Assembly (NCBI GenBank): GCA_902778985.1
Contig: CACYZS010000089.1
Coordinates: 1-5,443, forward strand
DNA: 5,443 nucleotides
Reading direction: 5' to 3'
Source: an uncultured Ruminococcus sp.
Lineage (GTDB): Bacteria > Bacillota > Clostridia > Oscillospirales > CAG-272
Under the pieces are notes generated by a model. It was given only the letters and a program-made list of their open reading frames with translations. It was not told where the DNA came from and did not search any database. Positions 1 through 5,443 of this stretch are shown here, in pieces (the stretch's first letter is position 1; each line of letters begins with the position of its first letter). The position numbers and the translations under genes were made by a program.

Positions 1-7
1 AACCACC

Positions 8-694
8 ATGAAACTGCTCTACACCGAGAAAACCAAAAACGTCTTCGCGCTCGACAACGGCAACTACCTTCTGAAATTCAAGGACGACTGCACCGGCAAG
101 GACGGCGTGTTCGATCCCGGTGAGAACTCGATCGGTCTGACCATCGAGGGCGTCGGCGACGTCAACCTGCGGATGTCGATCTACTTCTTCGAGAAGATCA
201 ACGCCGCCGGCATCAAGACCCACTACGTCAACGCCAACCTCGCCGATACGACGATGGAAGTCGTGCCGGGCAAGGTCTTCGGTCACGGGCTCGAGGTCAT
301 CTGCCGCTACAAGGCGGTCGGCAGTTTCTTCCGCCGCTACGGCGAATACGTCGAAGAGGGCGCCGATCTCCCCGCCTACGTCGAAATGACCTTCAAGAAC
401 GACGAGAAGGGCGATCCGCTGGTCACCCGCGACGGGCTTGAAGTCCTCGGCGTCATGACCGGCAAACAGTACGACGAGATCAAGGATATGACCAAAAAGA
501 TCACCAAGATCGTCGCCGACGACCTCGCCGCCAAGGGGCTTGTCCTCTACGACATCAAATTCGAGTTCGGCTACGACAAGGACGGCAACGTCATGCTGAT
601 CGACGAGATCGCGTCGGGCAATATGCGCGTCTACAAGGACGGCAAGTACATCGACCCCATGACGCTCTCCGACCTCTTCTTCTCGGCTATCTGA
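8..694 (+). CDS. purC: Phosphoribosylaminoimidazole-succinocarboxamide (SAICAR) synthase, divergent form
   Basis: This 228-residue cytoplasmic enzyme should join CAIR and aspartate using ATP to give SAICAR. The sequence shows the N-terminal [11 protein letters not shown] (residues 3-13; the family usually has YxGKxKxVY), an RYKAVGS block (100-106) matching the family's R-x-R-x-x-G-S, a KNDEKGDP block (130-137) matching the KND..DP motif, and YDIKFEFG (181-188), which fits the second SAICAR synthetase signature with its metal-binding Glu. DE at 199-200 matches the second acidic site. The usual SPDxxRxW that follows is replaced by ASGNMRVYK (202-210): the Arg is kept, but the Pro-Asp and the Trp are lost. 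The chain also ends earlier after this motif than E. coli PurC. ATG at 8 is chosen because the homology begins there, but only 7 nt precede it, so its ribosome binding site and any longer start are not testable. It leads the visible operon, 7 nt before purF. Family assignment is solid; the exact substrate role of this divergent form is inferred. Confidence 0.87.
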   Translation: MKLLYTEKTKNVFALDNGNYLLKFKDDCTGKDGVFDPGENSIGLTIEGVGDVNLRMSIYFFEKINAAGIKTHYVNANLADTTMEVVPGKVFGHGLEVICRYKAVGSFFRRYGEYVEEGADLPAYVEMTFKNDEKGDPLVTRDGLEVLGVMTGKQYDEIKDMTKKITKIVADDLAAKGLVLYDIKFEFGYDKDGNVMLIDEIASGNMRVYKDGKYIDPMTLSDLFFSAI

Positions 695-701
695 TCGGAT
701 C

Positions 702-2138
702 ATGAGCGGCTTTTTCGGTGCGGTCGGCAAGAAGAGCGTCCTCTCGGACGTCTTCTTCGGGACCGACTATCATTCCCACCTCGGCACGCGGAGCGCCGGT
801 ATCGCGGCGTTCTCGCCCGAGACCGGGTTCCAGAGAAAGATCCACAACATTCAGAACGCCCCCTTCCGCACGCAGTTCGAGGGGATTCTCGAAGAGATGG
901 ACGGCACGGCGGCGATCGGTATGATCAACGATACCGATCCCCAGCCGCTGCTGATGCGTTCGACCTGGGGCGTCTGCGCGCTCTCGTTCGTCGGCGTCAT
1001 CAACAACGCCGAGGAATTGACCTGCGCCTACCTGCGCGAGAACGGCGGGCAACTCAACGCCATGTCGGGCGGGACGGTCAACTCGACCGAACTGGTCGGC
1101 GCCTACGTCAACCGCAAGGGCGACCTCGTCGAGGGGATCCGCTACGCGCAGGAGAAGATCGACGGAACGGCGCTGATCCTGGTTTTGACCGACCGCGGTA
1201 CCATCATCGCGGCGCGGGATAAGGACGGGCGGCTCCCGGTCCGCGTGGGCAAGAGCCGCGACGGCTACTGCGTTTCGTTCGAGCATTTCGCCTACGAGAA
1301 ACTCGGCTACAAGAACGCCTACGATCTGCGCCCCGGCGAGATCGTCGAGATCGACAAGGACGGGCTGACGGTGCTCTTCGAGGGCTACGAGGAGATGCAC
1401 ATCTGCTCGTTCCTCTGGTCGTACTACGGCTTCCCGACCTCGACCTACGAGGGCGTGAACGTCGAGGCGATGCGCTACCGCAACGGCGGCATCATGGCGG
1501 AAAACGACGAGAAGAACGGCAACCTGCCGAACGTCGACTTCGTCGCGGGCGTGCCCGACTCCGGAACGCCGCACGCGATCGGCTACTCGAATAAAAGCCA
1601 CCTTCCGTTCGCCCGCCCCTTCATCAAGTACACCCCGACCTGGCCGCGCAGTTTCATGCCGTCGAGCCAGAAGGAGCGCAACCGGATCGCCCGCATGAAG
1701 CAGGTGCCGGTGGACGAGTTGATCGAGGGACGCGAACTGCTCTTCGTCGACGACTCGATCGTCCGCGGGACTCAGATCCGCGAAACGGTGGAATTCCTCT
1801 ACGAGAGCGGCGCGAAGAAGGTGCATATGCGCTCCGCCTGCCCGCCGATCATGTACGGCTGCAAATACCTGAACTTTACCCGTTCCACGGGGGATATGGA
1901 ACTGCTTACCCGGAACGTCATCGTCGAACTCGAAGGGGAAGAGGGCTTAAAGCACCTCGACGAGTACAGCGACGGTTCGACCGCACGCGGAAAAGCGATG
2001 CGGGAGGCGATCTGCAAGAAGATGCACCTCGCGTCGGTCGACTTCCAGACGCTCGACGGACTTGCCGACGCGATCGGACTTCCGAAATGCAAACTCTGCA
2101 CCTACTGCTGGAACGGAAAGGAGAAGAACGATGATTGA
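702..2138 (+). CDS. purF: Amidophosphoribosyltransferase (PurF) with degenerate glutaminase site
   Basis: This 478-residue protein should make 5-phosphoribosylamine from PRPP, the first committed purine step. It has an N-terminal Ntn-type glutaminase domain (about 1-230) and a C-terminal phosphoribosyltransferase domain. The PRPP loop is textbook: [12 protein letters not shown] at 346-357. Four cysteines sit where Bacillus-type PurF binds a [4Fe-4S] cluster: C235, C387, C463 and C466, with an extra C469. The glutaminase half is odd. The chain starts MSGFFGAVG, so the catalytic Cys after Met is Ser. The VRYPT motif that supplies the glutamine-binding Arg is replaced by INDT (75-78), the oxyanion-hole HNG is FVG (96-98), and the TSDSE Asp is lost (TVNSTE, 125-130). 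No propeptide is possible in this frame: TGA of purC lies 7 nt upstream and homology starts at the Met. No clear Shine-Dalgarno is visible, so translation may be coupled to purC. The Ser/Gly-start form recalls variants annotated as amidophosphoribosyltransferase in Bacteroidetes and Clostridia (from memory). Overlaps purM by 8 nt. Confidence 0.9.
   Translation: MSGFFGAVGKKSVLSDVFFGTDYHSHLGTRSAGIAAFSPETGFQRKIHNIQNAPFRTQFEGILEEMDGTAAIGMINDTDPQPLLMRSTWGVCALSFVGVINNAEELTCAYLRENGGQLNAMSGGTVNSTELVGAYVNRKGDLVEGIRYAQEKIDGTALILVLTDRGTIIAARDKDGRLPVRVGKSRDGYCVSFEHFAYEKLGYKNAYDLRPGEIVEIDKDGLTVLFEGYEEMHICSFLWSYYGFPTSTYEGVNVEAMRYRNGGIMAENDEKNGNLPNVDFVAGVPDSGTPHAIGYSNKSHLPFARPFIKYTPTWPRSFMPSSQKERNRIARMKQVPVDELIEGRELLFVDDSIVRGTQIRETVEFLYESGAKKVHMRSACPPIMYGCKYLNFTRSTGDMELLTRNVIVELEGEEGLKHLDEYSDGSTARGKAMREAICKKMHLASVDFQTLDGLADAIGLPKCKLCTYCWNGKEKNDD
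2117..2123 (+). promoter_or_regulatory. Ribosome binding site that fixes the purM start
   Basis: AAAGGAG lies 7 nt before ATG at 2131, inside the last codons of purF. The open frame extends 69 nt further upstream, but the upstream start lacks such a site and would add residues not found in PurM proteins. Confidence 0.8.
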
Positions 2139-3174
2139 GAATTCGAGATCCAAGGCGTACGCCGACGCGGGCGTGGACATCACCGCCGGCTACCGCGCCG
2201 TCGATCTGATGAAGAGCCACGTCAAGCGTACCACCACCCCGGGCGTCGTTTCGGGCATCGGCGGGTTCGGCGGACTGTTCGCCCCCGACCTTACCGGTAT
2301 CACCGAACCGATCCTGGTCAGCGGCACCGACGGCGTGGGCACCAAACTGAAACTCGCGTTTCTGCTCGACCGGCACAACACGGTCGGGATCGACTGCGTC
2401 GCGATGTGCGTCAACGACGTCATCTGCTGCGGCGCGAAACCCCTGTTCTTCCTCGACTACATCGCCTGCGGCAAGAACGTGCCCGAACGCATCGCCGACA
2501 TCGTGTCGGGCGTCGCGGATGGGTGCGTGCAGTCGGGCGCCGCGCTGATCGGCGGCGAGACCGCCGAAATGCCGGGCTTCTATCCCGAGAACGAGTACGA
2601 CCTCGCCGGTTACTGCACCGGGATCGTCGACCGCAAGAAGATCATCGACAACACGACCATGCAGCCGGGCGACGTCGTGATCGCGCTGCCCTCGTCGGGC
2701 GTGCATTCCAACGGTTTCTCGCTCGTGCGCAAGGTCTTCGACGTCGAGCGTTGCGACCTGACCTCGCCCCGGGCGGAACTCGGCGGCAAGTCGCTCGGCG
2801 ACGCGCTGATCGCCCCGACCAAGATCTACGTCAAACCCATTCTCGCCCTGCTCGAGAAGGTCGCGGTCCGCGGCATCTCCCACATCACGGGCGGCGGCTT
2901 CTACGAGAATATCCCGCGCAGCGTTCCCGACGGACTGACTGCGGTGATTGACCGCAAGTCGGTGCGCGTCCTTCCCATCTTCGACCTGATCGCAAAGACC
3001 GGCAACATTTCCGAGCGCGATATGTTCAACACCTTTAATATGGGCGTCGGCATGAGCGTCGTCGTCCCGGAAAAGGAGGTCAATACGGCGCTGAAGATCC
3101 TGAAAGACGCGGGCGAGGACGCCTACGTGATCGGTCGGATCGAGCGCGGCGCCGAAAAGATCAGAATATGCTGA
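2131..3174 (+). CDS. purM: Phosphoribosylformylglycinamidine cyclo-ligase (AIR synthetase)
   Basis: This 347-residue cytoplasmic enzyme closes the imidazole ring: it converts FGAM and ATP to AIR, ADP and phosphate. It belongs to the PurM/SelD/HypE ATP-binding superfamily. All family motifs are present in order: DGVGTKL (67-73), DCVAMCVND (88-96), GGETAEMPG (141-149), GVHSNGFS (190-197), HITGGG (251-256) and FNMGVG (302-307). Length is normal for the family (about 345). The start at 2131 is supported by the AAAGGAG site 7 nt upstream and by the typical N-terminus with [11 protein letters not shown] (7-17) followed by a conserved basic region. It overlaps the end of purF by 8 nt and the start of the FNT gene by 7 nt, so translation is probably coupled on both sides. 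Nothing in the protein looks degraded; this is the most conventional gene of the set. Confidence 0.97.
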   Translation: MIENSRSKAYADAGVDITAGYRAVDLMKSHVKRTTTPGVVSGIGGFGGLFAPDLTGITEPILVSGTDGVGTKLKLAFLLDRHNTVGIDCVAMCVNDVICCGAKPLFFLDYIACGKNVPERIADIVSGVADGCVQSGAALIGGETAEMPGFYPENEYDLAGYCTGIVDRKKIIDNTTMQPGDVVIALPSSGVHSNGFSLVRKVFDVERCDLTSPRAELGGKSLGDALIAPTKIYVKPILALLEKVAVRGISHITGGGFYENIPRSVPDGLTAVIDRKSVRVLPIFDLIAKTGNISERDMFNTFNMGVGMSVVVPEKEVNTALKILKDAGEDAYVIGRIERGAEKIRIC

Positions 3175-3842
3175 AAACCTTAACCGGCGGCGTCTCTGCC
3201 GCGATCATGATCTCGATCGGCGGGAGCGTGTTTCTTGCCTGCGGGGACAACAAGTACTACGGTGCGATCCTGTTTTCGGTCGCGCTGCTCTCGATCTGCT
3301 ACCTCGGTCTTTACCTCTACACGGGCAAGATCGGCTACCTCGTCGAAGATCACTCCCCGAAGAACCTCGCGATGCTCGGGATCGGACTCTGCGCAAACCT
3401 CGCCGTGACCTTCCCGGTCGGGATGCTGATCCGGCGCGCGATCCCCAACCTCGGGGAGCGGGCGGAGGCCATTTGCCAAGCCAAACTGGACCAGTCCTTC
3501 GGCTCCACCCTGATCCGCGCGATCTTCTGCGGCGTCCTGATGTATATCGCCGTCGAGATCTTCCGTTCCAAGAAGAGCCCGATCGGCGTGCTCTTCGGCA
3601 TCCCGGTCTTCATCCTCGCCGGATTTGAACACTCGATCGCCGATATGTTCTATTTCGGCGCGTCGGGGATCGCGGACGCCAAGATCGCCACGTTTGAGAT
3701 CGCGGCGGTGCTCGGCAACTCGATCGGAAGCGTGATCCTCCCGCTGCTCGGCGTCCTCGGCGCCCTTGCCGCGAAAAAGAAGGATCAAACGAACGAAAAC
3801 CCCGAAACCCCCGCCGAGGGAGGCGAAAAGAATGAGGGATAA
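3168..3842 (+). CDS. Formate/nitrite transporter (FNT) family channel, short divergent member
   Basis: This 224-residue inner-membrane protein is predicted to move formate or a similar small monovalent anion. Six hydrophobic segments can be read at about 5-25, 31-58, 66-90, 112-133, 138-163 and 175-202, the FNT topology. The diagnostic signature is [10 protein letters not shown] at 151-160, nearly identical to the FocA segment with GFEHSIANM; H155 matches the pore histidine (FocA H209). LYTGK at 50-54 matches the Omega-loop region, with T52 in the place of the gating Thr (FocA T91). GNSIGS (183-188) matches the GNxxGG of the last helix. It lacks the N-terminal amphipathic helix of FocA and is shorter than usual members (about 250-285). 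The tail from 203 is charged and rich in Glu, Lys, Asn and Pro. Its ATG lies within the end of purM (7 nt overlap) with only a weak Shine-Dalgarno, suggesting coupling. Its place just before purN suggests formate supply for, or release from, one-carbon metabolism. Substrate and direction are inferred. Confidence 0.88.
   Translation: MLKTLTGGVSAAIMISIGGSVFLACGDNKYYGAILFSVALLSICYLGLYLYTGKIGYLVEDHSPKNLAMLGIGLCANLAVTFPVGMLIRRAIPNLGERAEAICQAKLDQSFGSTLIRAIFCGVLMYIAVEIFRSKKSPIGVLFGIPVFILAGFEHSIADMFYFGASGIADAKIATFEIAAVLGNSIGSVILPLLGVLGALAAKKKDQTNENPETPAEGGEKNEG
3816..3823 (+). promoter_or_regulatory. Ribosome binding site that fixes the purN start
   Basis: GAGGGAGG lies 8 nt before ATG at 3832, within the coding sequence of the FNT tail. 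The open frame extends 66 nt further upstream, but those 22 codons encode a basic Pro/Lys/Arg-rich stretch unlike any PurN N-terminus and are rejected. Confidence 0.8.
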
Positions 3843-4446
3843 GGCACGGATCGCCGTCCTCGTTTCGGGCGGCGGCACCAACCTGCAGGCGCTGATCGAC
3901 GCCGAAAAGTCCGGGATCATCAAGAACGGAAAGATCGTTCTGGTCGTCTCGAACAAGGCGGGCGCCTACGCGCTTACCCGCGCAGAGAACGCCGGGATCC
4001 CGACCGCGACCTTCGTGAAAAAGGAGTGCGGCGGACAGGAAGGCATGGAGCGTGAGATCCGCCGCGTACTGAACGAGTACAAGGTAGACCTGATCGTTTT
4101 AGCCGGCTTCCTCTCGATCCTCTCTCTGGACTTCACCCGCGATTTTGACCACCGGATCATAAACGTCCACCCGTCGCTCATCCCCTCGTTCTGCGGAGAG
4201 GGTTTTTACGGTCTTCGCGTCCACGAAGCCGCGCTCATAAGGGGCGTCAAGGTCACGGGGGCGACGGTGCACTTCGTCAACGAGATCCCCGACGGGGGAG
4301 AGATCATTTTGCAGAAAGCTGTCAAAATCTTAAAGACCGACACCCCCGAGACCCTGCAGAAGCGCGTGATGCGGCTGGCGGAATGGAAGATCCTGCCCGC
4401 CGCGGTCGAACTGGTATCCGAACAAATCAGATATAAGGAGAACTGA
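3832..4446 (+). CDS. purN: Phosphoribosylglycinamide (GAR) formyltransferase, 10-formyl-THF dependent
   Basis: This 204-residue cytoplasmic enzyme transfers a formyl group from 10-formyltetrahydrofolate to GAR, giving FGAR. The N-terminus IAVLVSGGGTNLQALID (7-23) is the family's phosphate-binding loop. The catalytic triad of E. coli PurN (N106, H108, D144) corresponds to N111 and H113 in INVHPSLIP, and D154 in the PDGG turn. VTGATVHFVN (141-150) precedes D154 as in the family. Between the HPS motif and the helix starting VHEAAL there is FCGEGFYGL (120-128), a few residues longer than the E. coli loop; this longer version is common in clostridial PurN as I recall. The gene starts inside the FNT gene (11 nt overlap) behind a strong GAGGGAGG site. 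Only 1 nt separates its stop from the next start. It makes one of two 10-formyl-THF demands in this operon, the other being the AICAR transformylase. Confidence 0.96.
   Translation: MRDKARIAVLVSGGGTNLQALIDAEKSGIIKNGKIVLVVSNKAGAYALTRAENAGIPTATFVKKECGGQEGMEREIRRVLNEYKVDLIVLAGFLSILSLDFTRDFDHRIINVHPSLIPSFCGEGFYGLRVHEAALIRGVKVTGATVHFVNEIPDGGEIILQKAVKILKTDTPETLQKRVMRLAEWKILPAAVELVSEQIRYKEN
4435..4440 (+). promoter_or_regulatory. Ribosome binding site of the IMP cyclohydrolase gene
   Basis: AAGGAG lies 7 nt before ATG at 4448, inside the last codons of purN. It supports that ATG as the start. Confidence 0.75.
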
Positions 4447-4447
4447 A

Positions 4448-5167
4448 ATGAACATTTACGGGATCAACGACATCGCGGAACTGATCCGCGACAACAGTTA
4501 CGTCGGTCGCGGCATCGTGATCGGCAAGAGCGCGGACGGCAAGTCCGCCGTGACCGCCTACTTCATCATGGGGCGCAGCCGCAACAGCCGGAACCGCATT
4601 TTCGTCGAGCGCGACGGCGCGCTCTTCACCGAACCCTTCGACGCCTCTCTTGTCGAAGATCCGTCGCTGATCATCTACGCGGCGGAGCGTAACTACAAGA
4701 ACAATCTGATCGTCACCAACGGCGACCAGACCGATACCATCTACGAGGGGCTTGCCGAGGGCAAATCCTTCAAGACGGCGCTCGAGACCCGTTCGTTTGA
4801 GCCCGACTCCCCGAACTTCACCCCGCGTATCAGCGGCATCCTCACCTTCTCGAACAAGGACTTCTCCTACGAGATGAGCATTCTGAAGAGCGCAGACGCG
4901 GAGGGGACCGCCTGCAACCGCTATACCTTCTCCTACACCGCGCTTCCCGGGCTCGGGCACTTCATTCACACCTACGTCGGCGACGGCGCGCCGCTCCCGA
5001 CCTTCCAGGGCGAACCCGAACGCGTCGCGATCGGCAACGATATCGACGCCTTCACCAAGTCTCTCTGGGACGCGCTGAACCACGACAACCGCATCAGCCT
5101 CTTCGTCCGCTATACCGACCTCGCGAGCGGCAAAGAGGAAAAACGGCTCATCAACCAGAACGCCTGA
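4448..5167 (+). CDS. purO: IMP cyclohydrolase, PurO-type (archaeal-like family)
   Basis: This 239-residue cytoplasmic protein should close FAICAR to IMP, the last step of the pathway. It is not related to the MGS-like cyclohydrolase domain of bacterial PurH; it resembles archaeal PurO (IMP_cyclohyd family, an Ntn-hydrolase-like fold). Visible similarities to Methanothermobacter PurO, from memory, are YVGRGIVIG (18-26) against Y-x-G-R-x-x-x-x-G, AYFIMGRSRNSRNR (37-50) against the AYRVSSRSFPNR segment, IVTNGDQTDTI (88-98) against VSNGSHTDTI, and PNFTPRI (122-128) against LNTPRI. At 239 residues it is longer than archaeal PurO (about 200), with added N-terminal sequence and a different C-terminal part. 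It begins 1 nt after purN and ends 18 nt before an AICAR transformylase gene that lacks a cyclohydrolase domain. The two together replace bifunctional PurH. Family assignment is confident; activity rests on context and homology. Confidence 0.87.
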   Translation: MNIYGINDIAELIRDNSYVGRGIVIGKSADGKSAVTAYFIMGRSRNSRNRIFVERDGALFTEPFDASLVEDPSLIIYAAERNYKNNLIVTNGDQTDTIYEGLAEGKSFKTALETRSFEPDSPNFTPRISGILTFSNKDFSYEMSILKSADAEGTACNRYTFSYTALPGLGHFIHTYVGDGAPLPTFQGEPERVAIGNDIDAFTKSLWDALNHDNRISLFVRYTDLASGKEEKRLINQNA

Positions 5168-5172
5168 AAGAA

Positions 5173-5180
5173 AGAGGAGA
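5173..5180 (+). promoter_or_regulatory. Ribosome binding site of the AICAR transformylase gene
   Basis: AGAGGAGA lies 5 nt before ATG at 5186, in the 18-nt gap after the IMP cyclohydrolase gene. It shows that this ATG is a true start, so the protein begins directly at the transformylase domain. Confidence 0.75.
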
Positions 5181-5185
5181 ACGAA

Positions 5186-5443
5186 ATGAAAGAGTTTGAA
5201 CTGAAATACGGCTGCAACCCCAACCAGAAACCCGCGAAGATCTATATGCGCGGGGGAGAGGACCTGCCGATCGAGATTCTGAACGGCAGACCCGGCTACA
5301 TCAACTTTCTCGACGCCTTCAACTCCTGGCAGCTCGTCAAGGAACTGAAAGAAGCGCTGGGGCTTCCCGCCGTCGCGAGTTTCAAGCACGTCAGCCCCAC
5401 CTCCGCCGCCGTCGGTCTGAAACTGTCCGACACGCTGAAGCGC
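5186..5443 (+). CDS. purH: AICAR formyltransferase, stand-alone domain (5' part, cut by window edge)
   Basis: The first 86 codons are present and the frame is open to the window edge. The product should transfer formyl from 10-formyl-THF to AICAR, giving [21 protein letters not shown] (6-20) matches the start of the AICAR transformylase domain of PurH (RYGxNPHQ). [20 protein letters not shown] (31-50) and VASFKHVSP (63-71) follow; K67-H68 correspond to the catalytic Lys-His pair (human ATIC K266-H267). The sequence is much closer to eukaryotic ATIC, which has VLNGAPGFIN and [14 protein letters not shown], than to the KHANPCG form of typical bacterial PurH. The usual KHxxPxG Gly is Ser here (PTSAA). 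Because the first residues already belong to the transformylase domain and a ribosome binding site precedes the ATG, the roughly 200-residue N-terminal cyclohydrolase domain of PurH is absent, not truncated. The upstream PurO-like gene supplies that activity. The symbol purH is used loosely for the C-terminal domain alone. Confidence 0.9.
   Translation, partial: MKEFELKYGCNPNQKPAKIYMRGGEDLPIEILNGRPGYINFLDAFNSWQLVKELKEALGLPAVASFKHVSPTSAAVGLKLSDTLKR

Noticed and set aside
1..7. Purine riboswitch, PurR box or promoter ahead of purC
   Set aside because: Only 7 nt precede the first start, so no such element can be assessed; none is seen inside the window.
702..730. Sequencing error or frameshift hiding a normal Met-Cys start in PurF
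   Set aside because: A single TGC-to-AGC change could alter Cys, but the other glutaminase residues (Arg, Asn, Asp) are also missing at separate places, so an error is not a sufficient explanation.
687..1826. Long open frame on the minus strand (379 codons) opposite purF
   Set aside because: It mirrors purF codon bias (G/C-rich third positions leave few antisense stops). Its composition is Val/Asp/Arg/Ala-rich, with no recognisable domain and no start signal.
2062..2130. Longer purM reading with 23 extra N-terminal residues
   Set aside because: The extension lies in purF, has no suitable ribosome binding site and is not part of PurM proteins; ATG at 2131 has AAAGGAG at the right distance.
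1918..2883. Long minus-strand open frame opposite the purF end and purM
   Set aside because: It crosses two well-supported genes, has a low-complexity Arg/Val/Asp composition and matches no family; it is an antisense shadow.
2406..2951. Plus-strand alternative-frame open frame inside purM
   Set aside because: It is Arg/His-rich, the typical frame-shifted reading of GC-rich code, and lies wholly within the conserved purM gene.
3766..3831. Longer purN reading with 22 extra N-terminal residues
   Set aside because: The extension is a basic, Pro-rich stretch overlapping the FNT tail; the strong GAGGGAGG site points to ATG at 3832.
3180..3956. Minus-strand open frame opposite the FNT gene
   Set aside because: The coding strand shows clear FNT motifs; the antisense product is Arg/Glu/Asp-rich with no family features.
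5168..5185. Terminator or attenuator in the largest gap
   Set aside because: The 18-nt gap is purine-rich, has no hairpin and contains only a ribosome binding site.
4427..5389. Minus-strand open frame opposite the IMP cyclohydrolase and AICAR transformylase genes
   Set aside because: It spans a real intergenic junction and both conserved genes; an antisense shadow caused by codon bias.

Overview
The window is a single, tightly packed, plus-strand stretch of a de novo purine biosynthesis operon. In order it holds purC, purF, purM, a formate/nitrite transporter (FNT) family gene, purN, a PurO-type IMP cyclohydrolase gene, and the first 86 codons of a stand-alone AICAR transformylase gene that runs off the right edge. 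Intergenic gaps are 18 nt or less and three junctions overlap by 7 to 11 nt. There is no space inside the window for a promoter, riboswitch or terminator, so any regulatory site should lie upstream of position 1. No RNA genes, mobile elements, CRISPR arrays or long repeats were seen.

Organism: the DNA is GC-rich (roughly 60% by eye) with a strong preference for G/C at third codon positions. The gene order C-F-M-N-(H) resembles the compact pur operons of Bacillota. The AUG/AGGAG start signals, a split PurH replaced by PurO-like plus AICAR transformylase proteins, and an FNT channel for formate together suggest an anaerobic, GC-rich member of Clostridia (Oscillospirales- or Christensenellales-like). 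This placement is an inference from gene content and remembered family patterns, not from a marker gene.

Pathway logic: PurF makes phosphoribosylamine, PurN adds the first formyl group (to GAR), PurM closes the imidazole ring (AIR), PurC adds aspartate (SAICAR), the AICAR transformylase adds the second formyl group, and the PurO-like protein closes the ring to give IMP. PurD, PurL/Q/S, PurE and PurB are needed but not in the window, and are probably nearby or elsewhere. The FNT channel sits directly before purN; formate is the feedstock for 10-formyl-tetrahydrofolate, which both formyl transfer steps consume.

The most notable feature is the PurF. Its phosphoribosyltransferase half and four candidate [4Fe-4S] cysteines are intact. 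However, its glutaminase half starts Met-Ser-Gly-Phe-Phe instead of Met-Cys-Gly, and it also lacks the glutamine-binding Arg, the oxyanion-hole Asn and the glutamine-binding Asp. By sequence it should not hydrolyse glutamine, so it may use free ammonia or a separate ammonia donor. PurC is also divergent in its C-terminal signature. The window therefore looks like a variant purine pathway, possibly run on ammonia and formate, rather than a textbook one.
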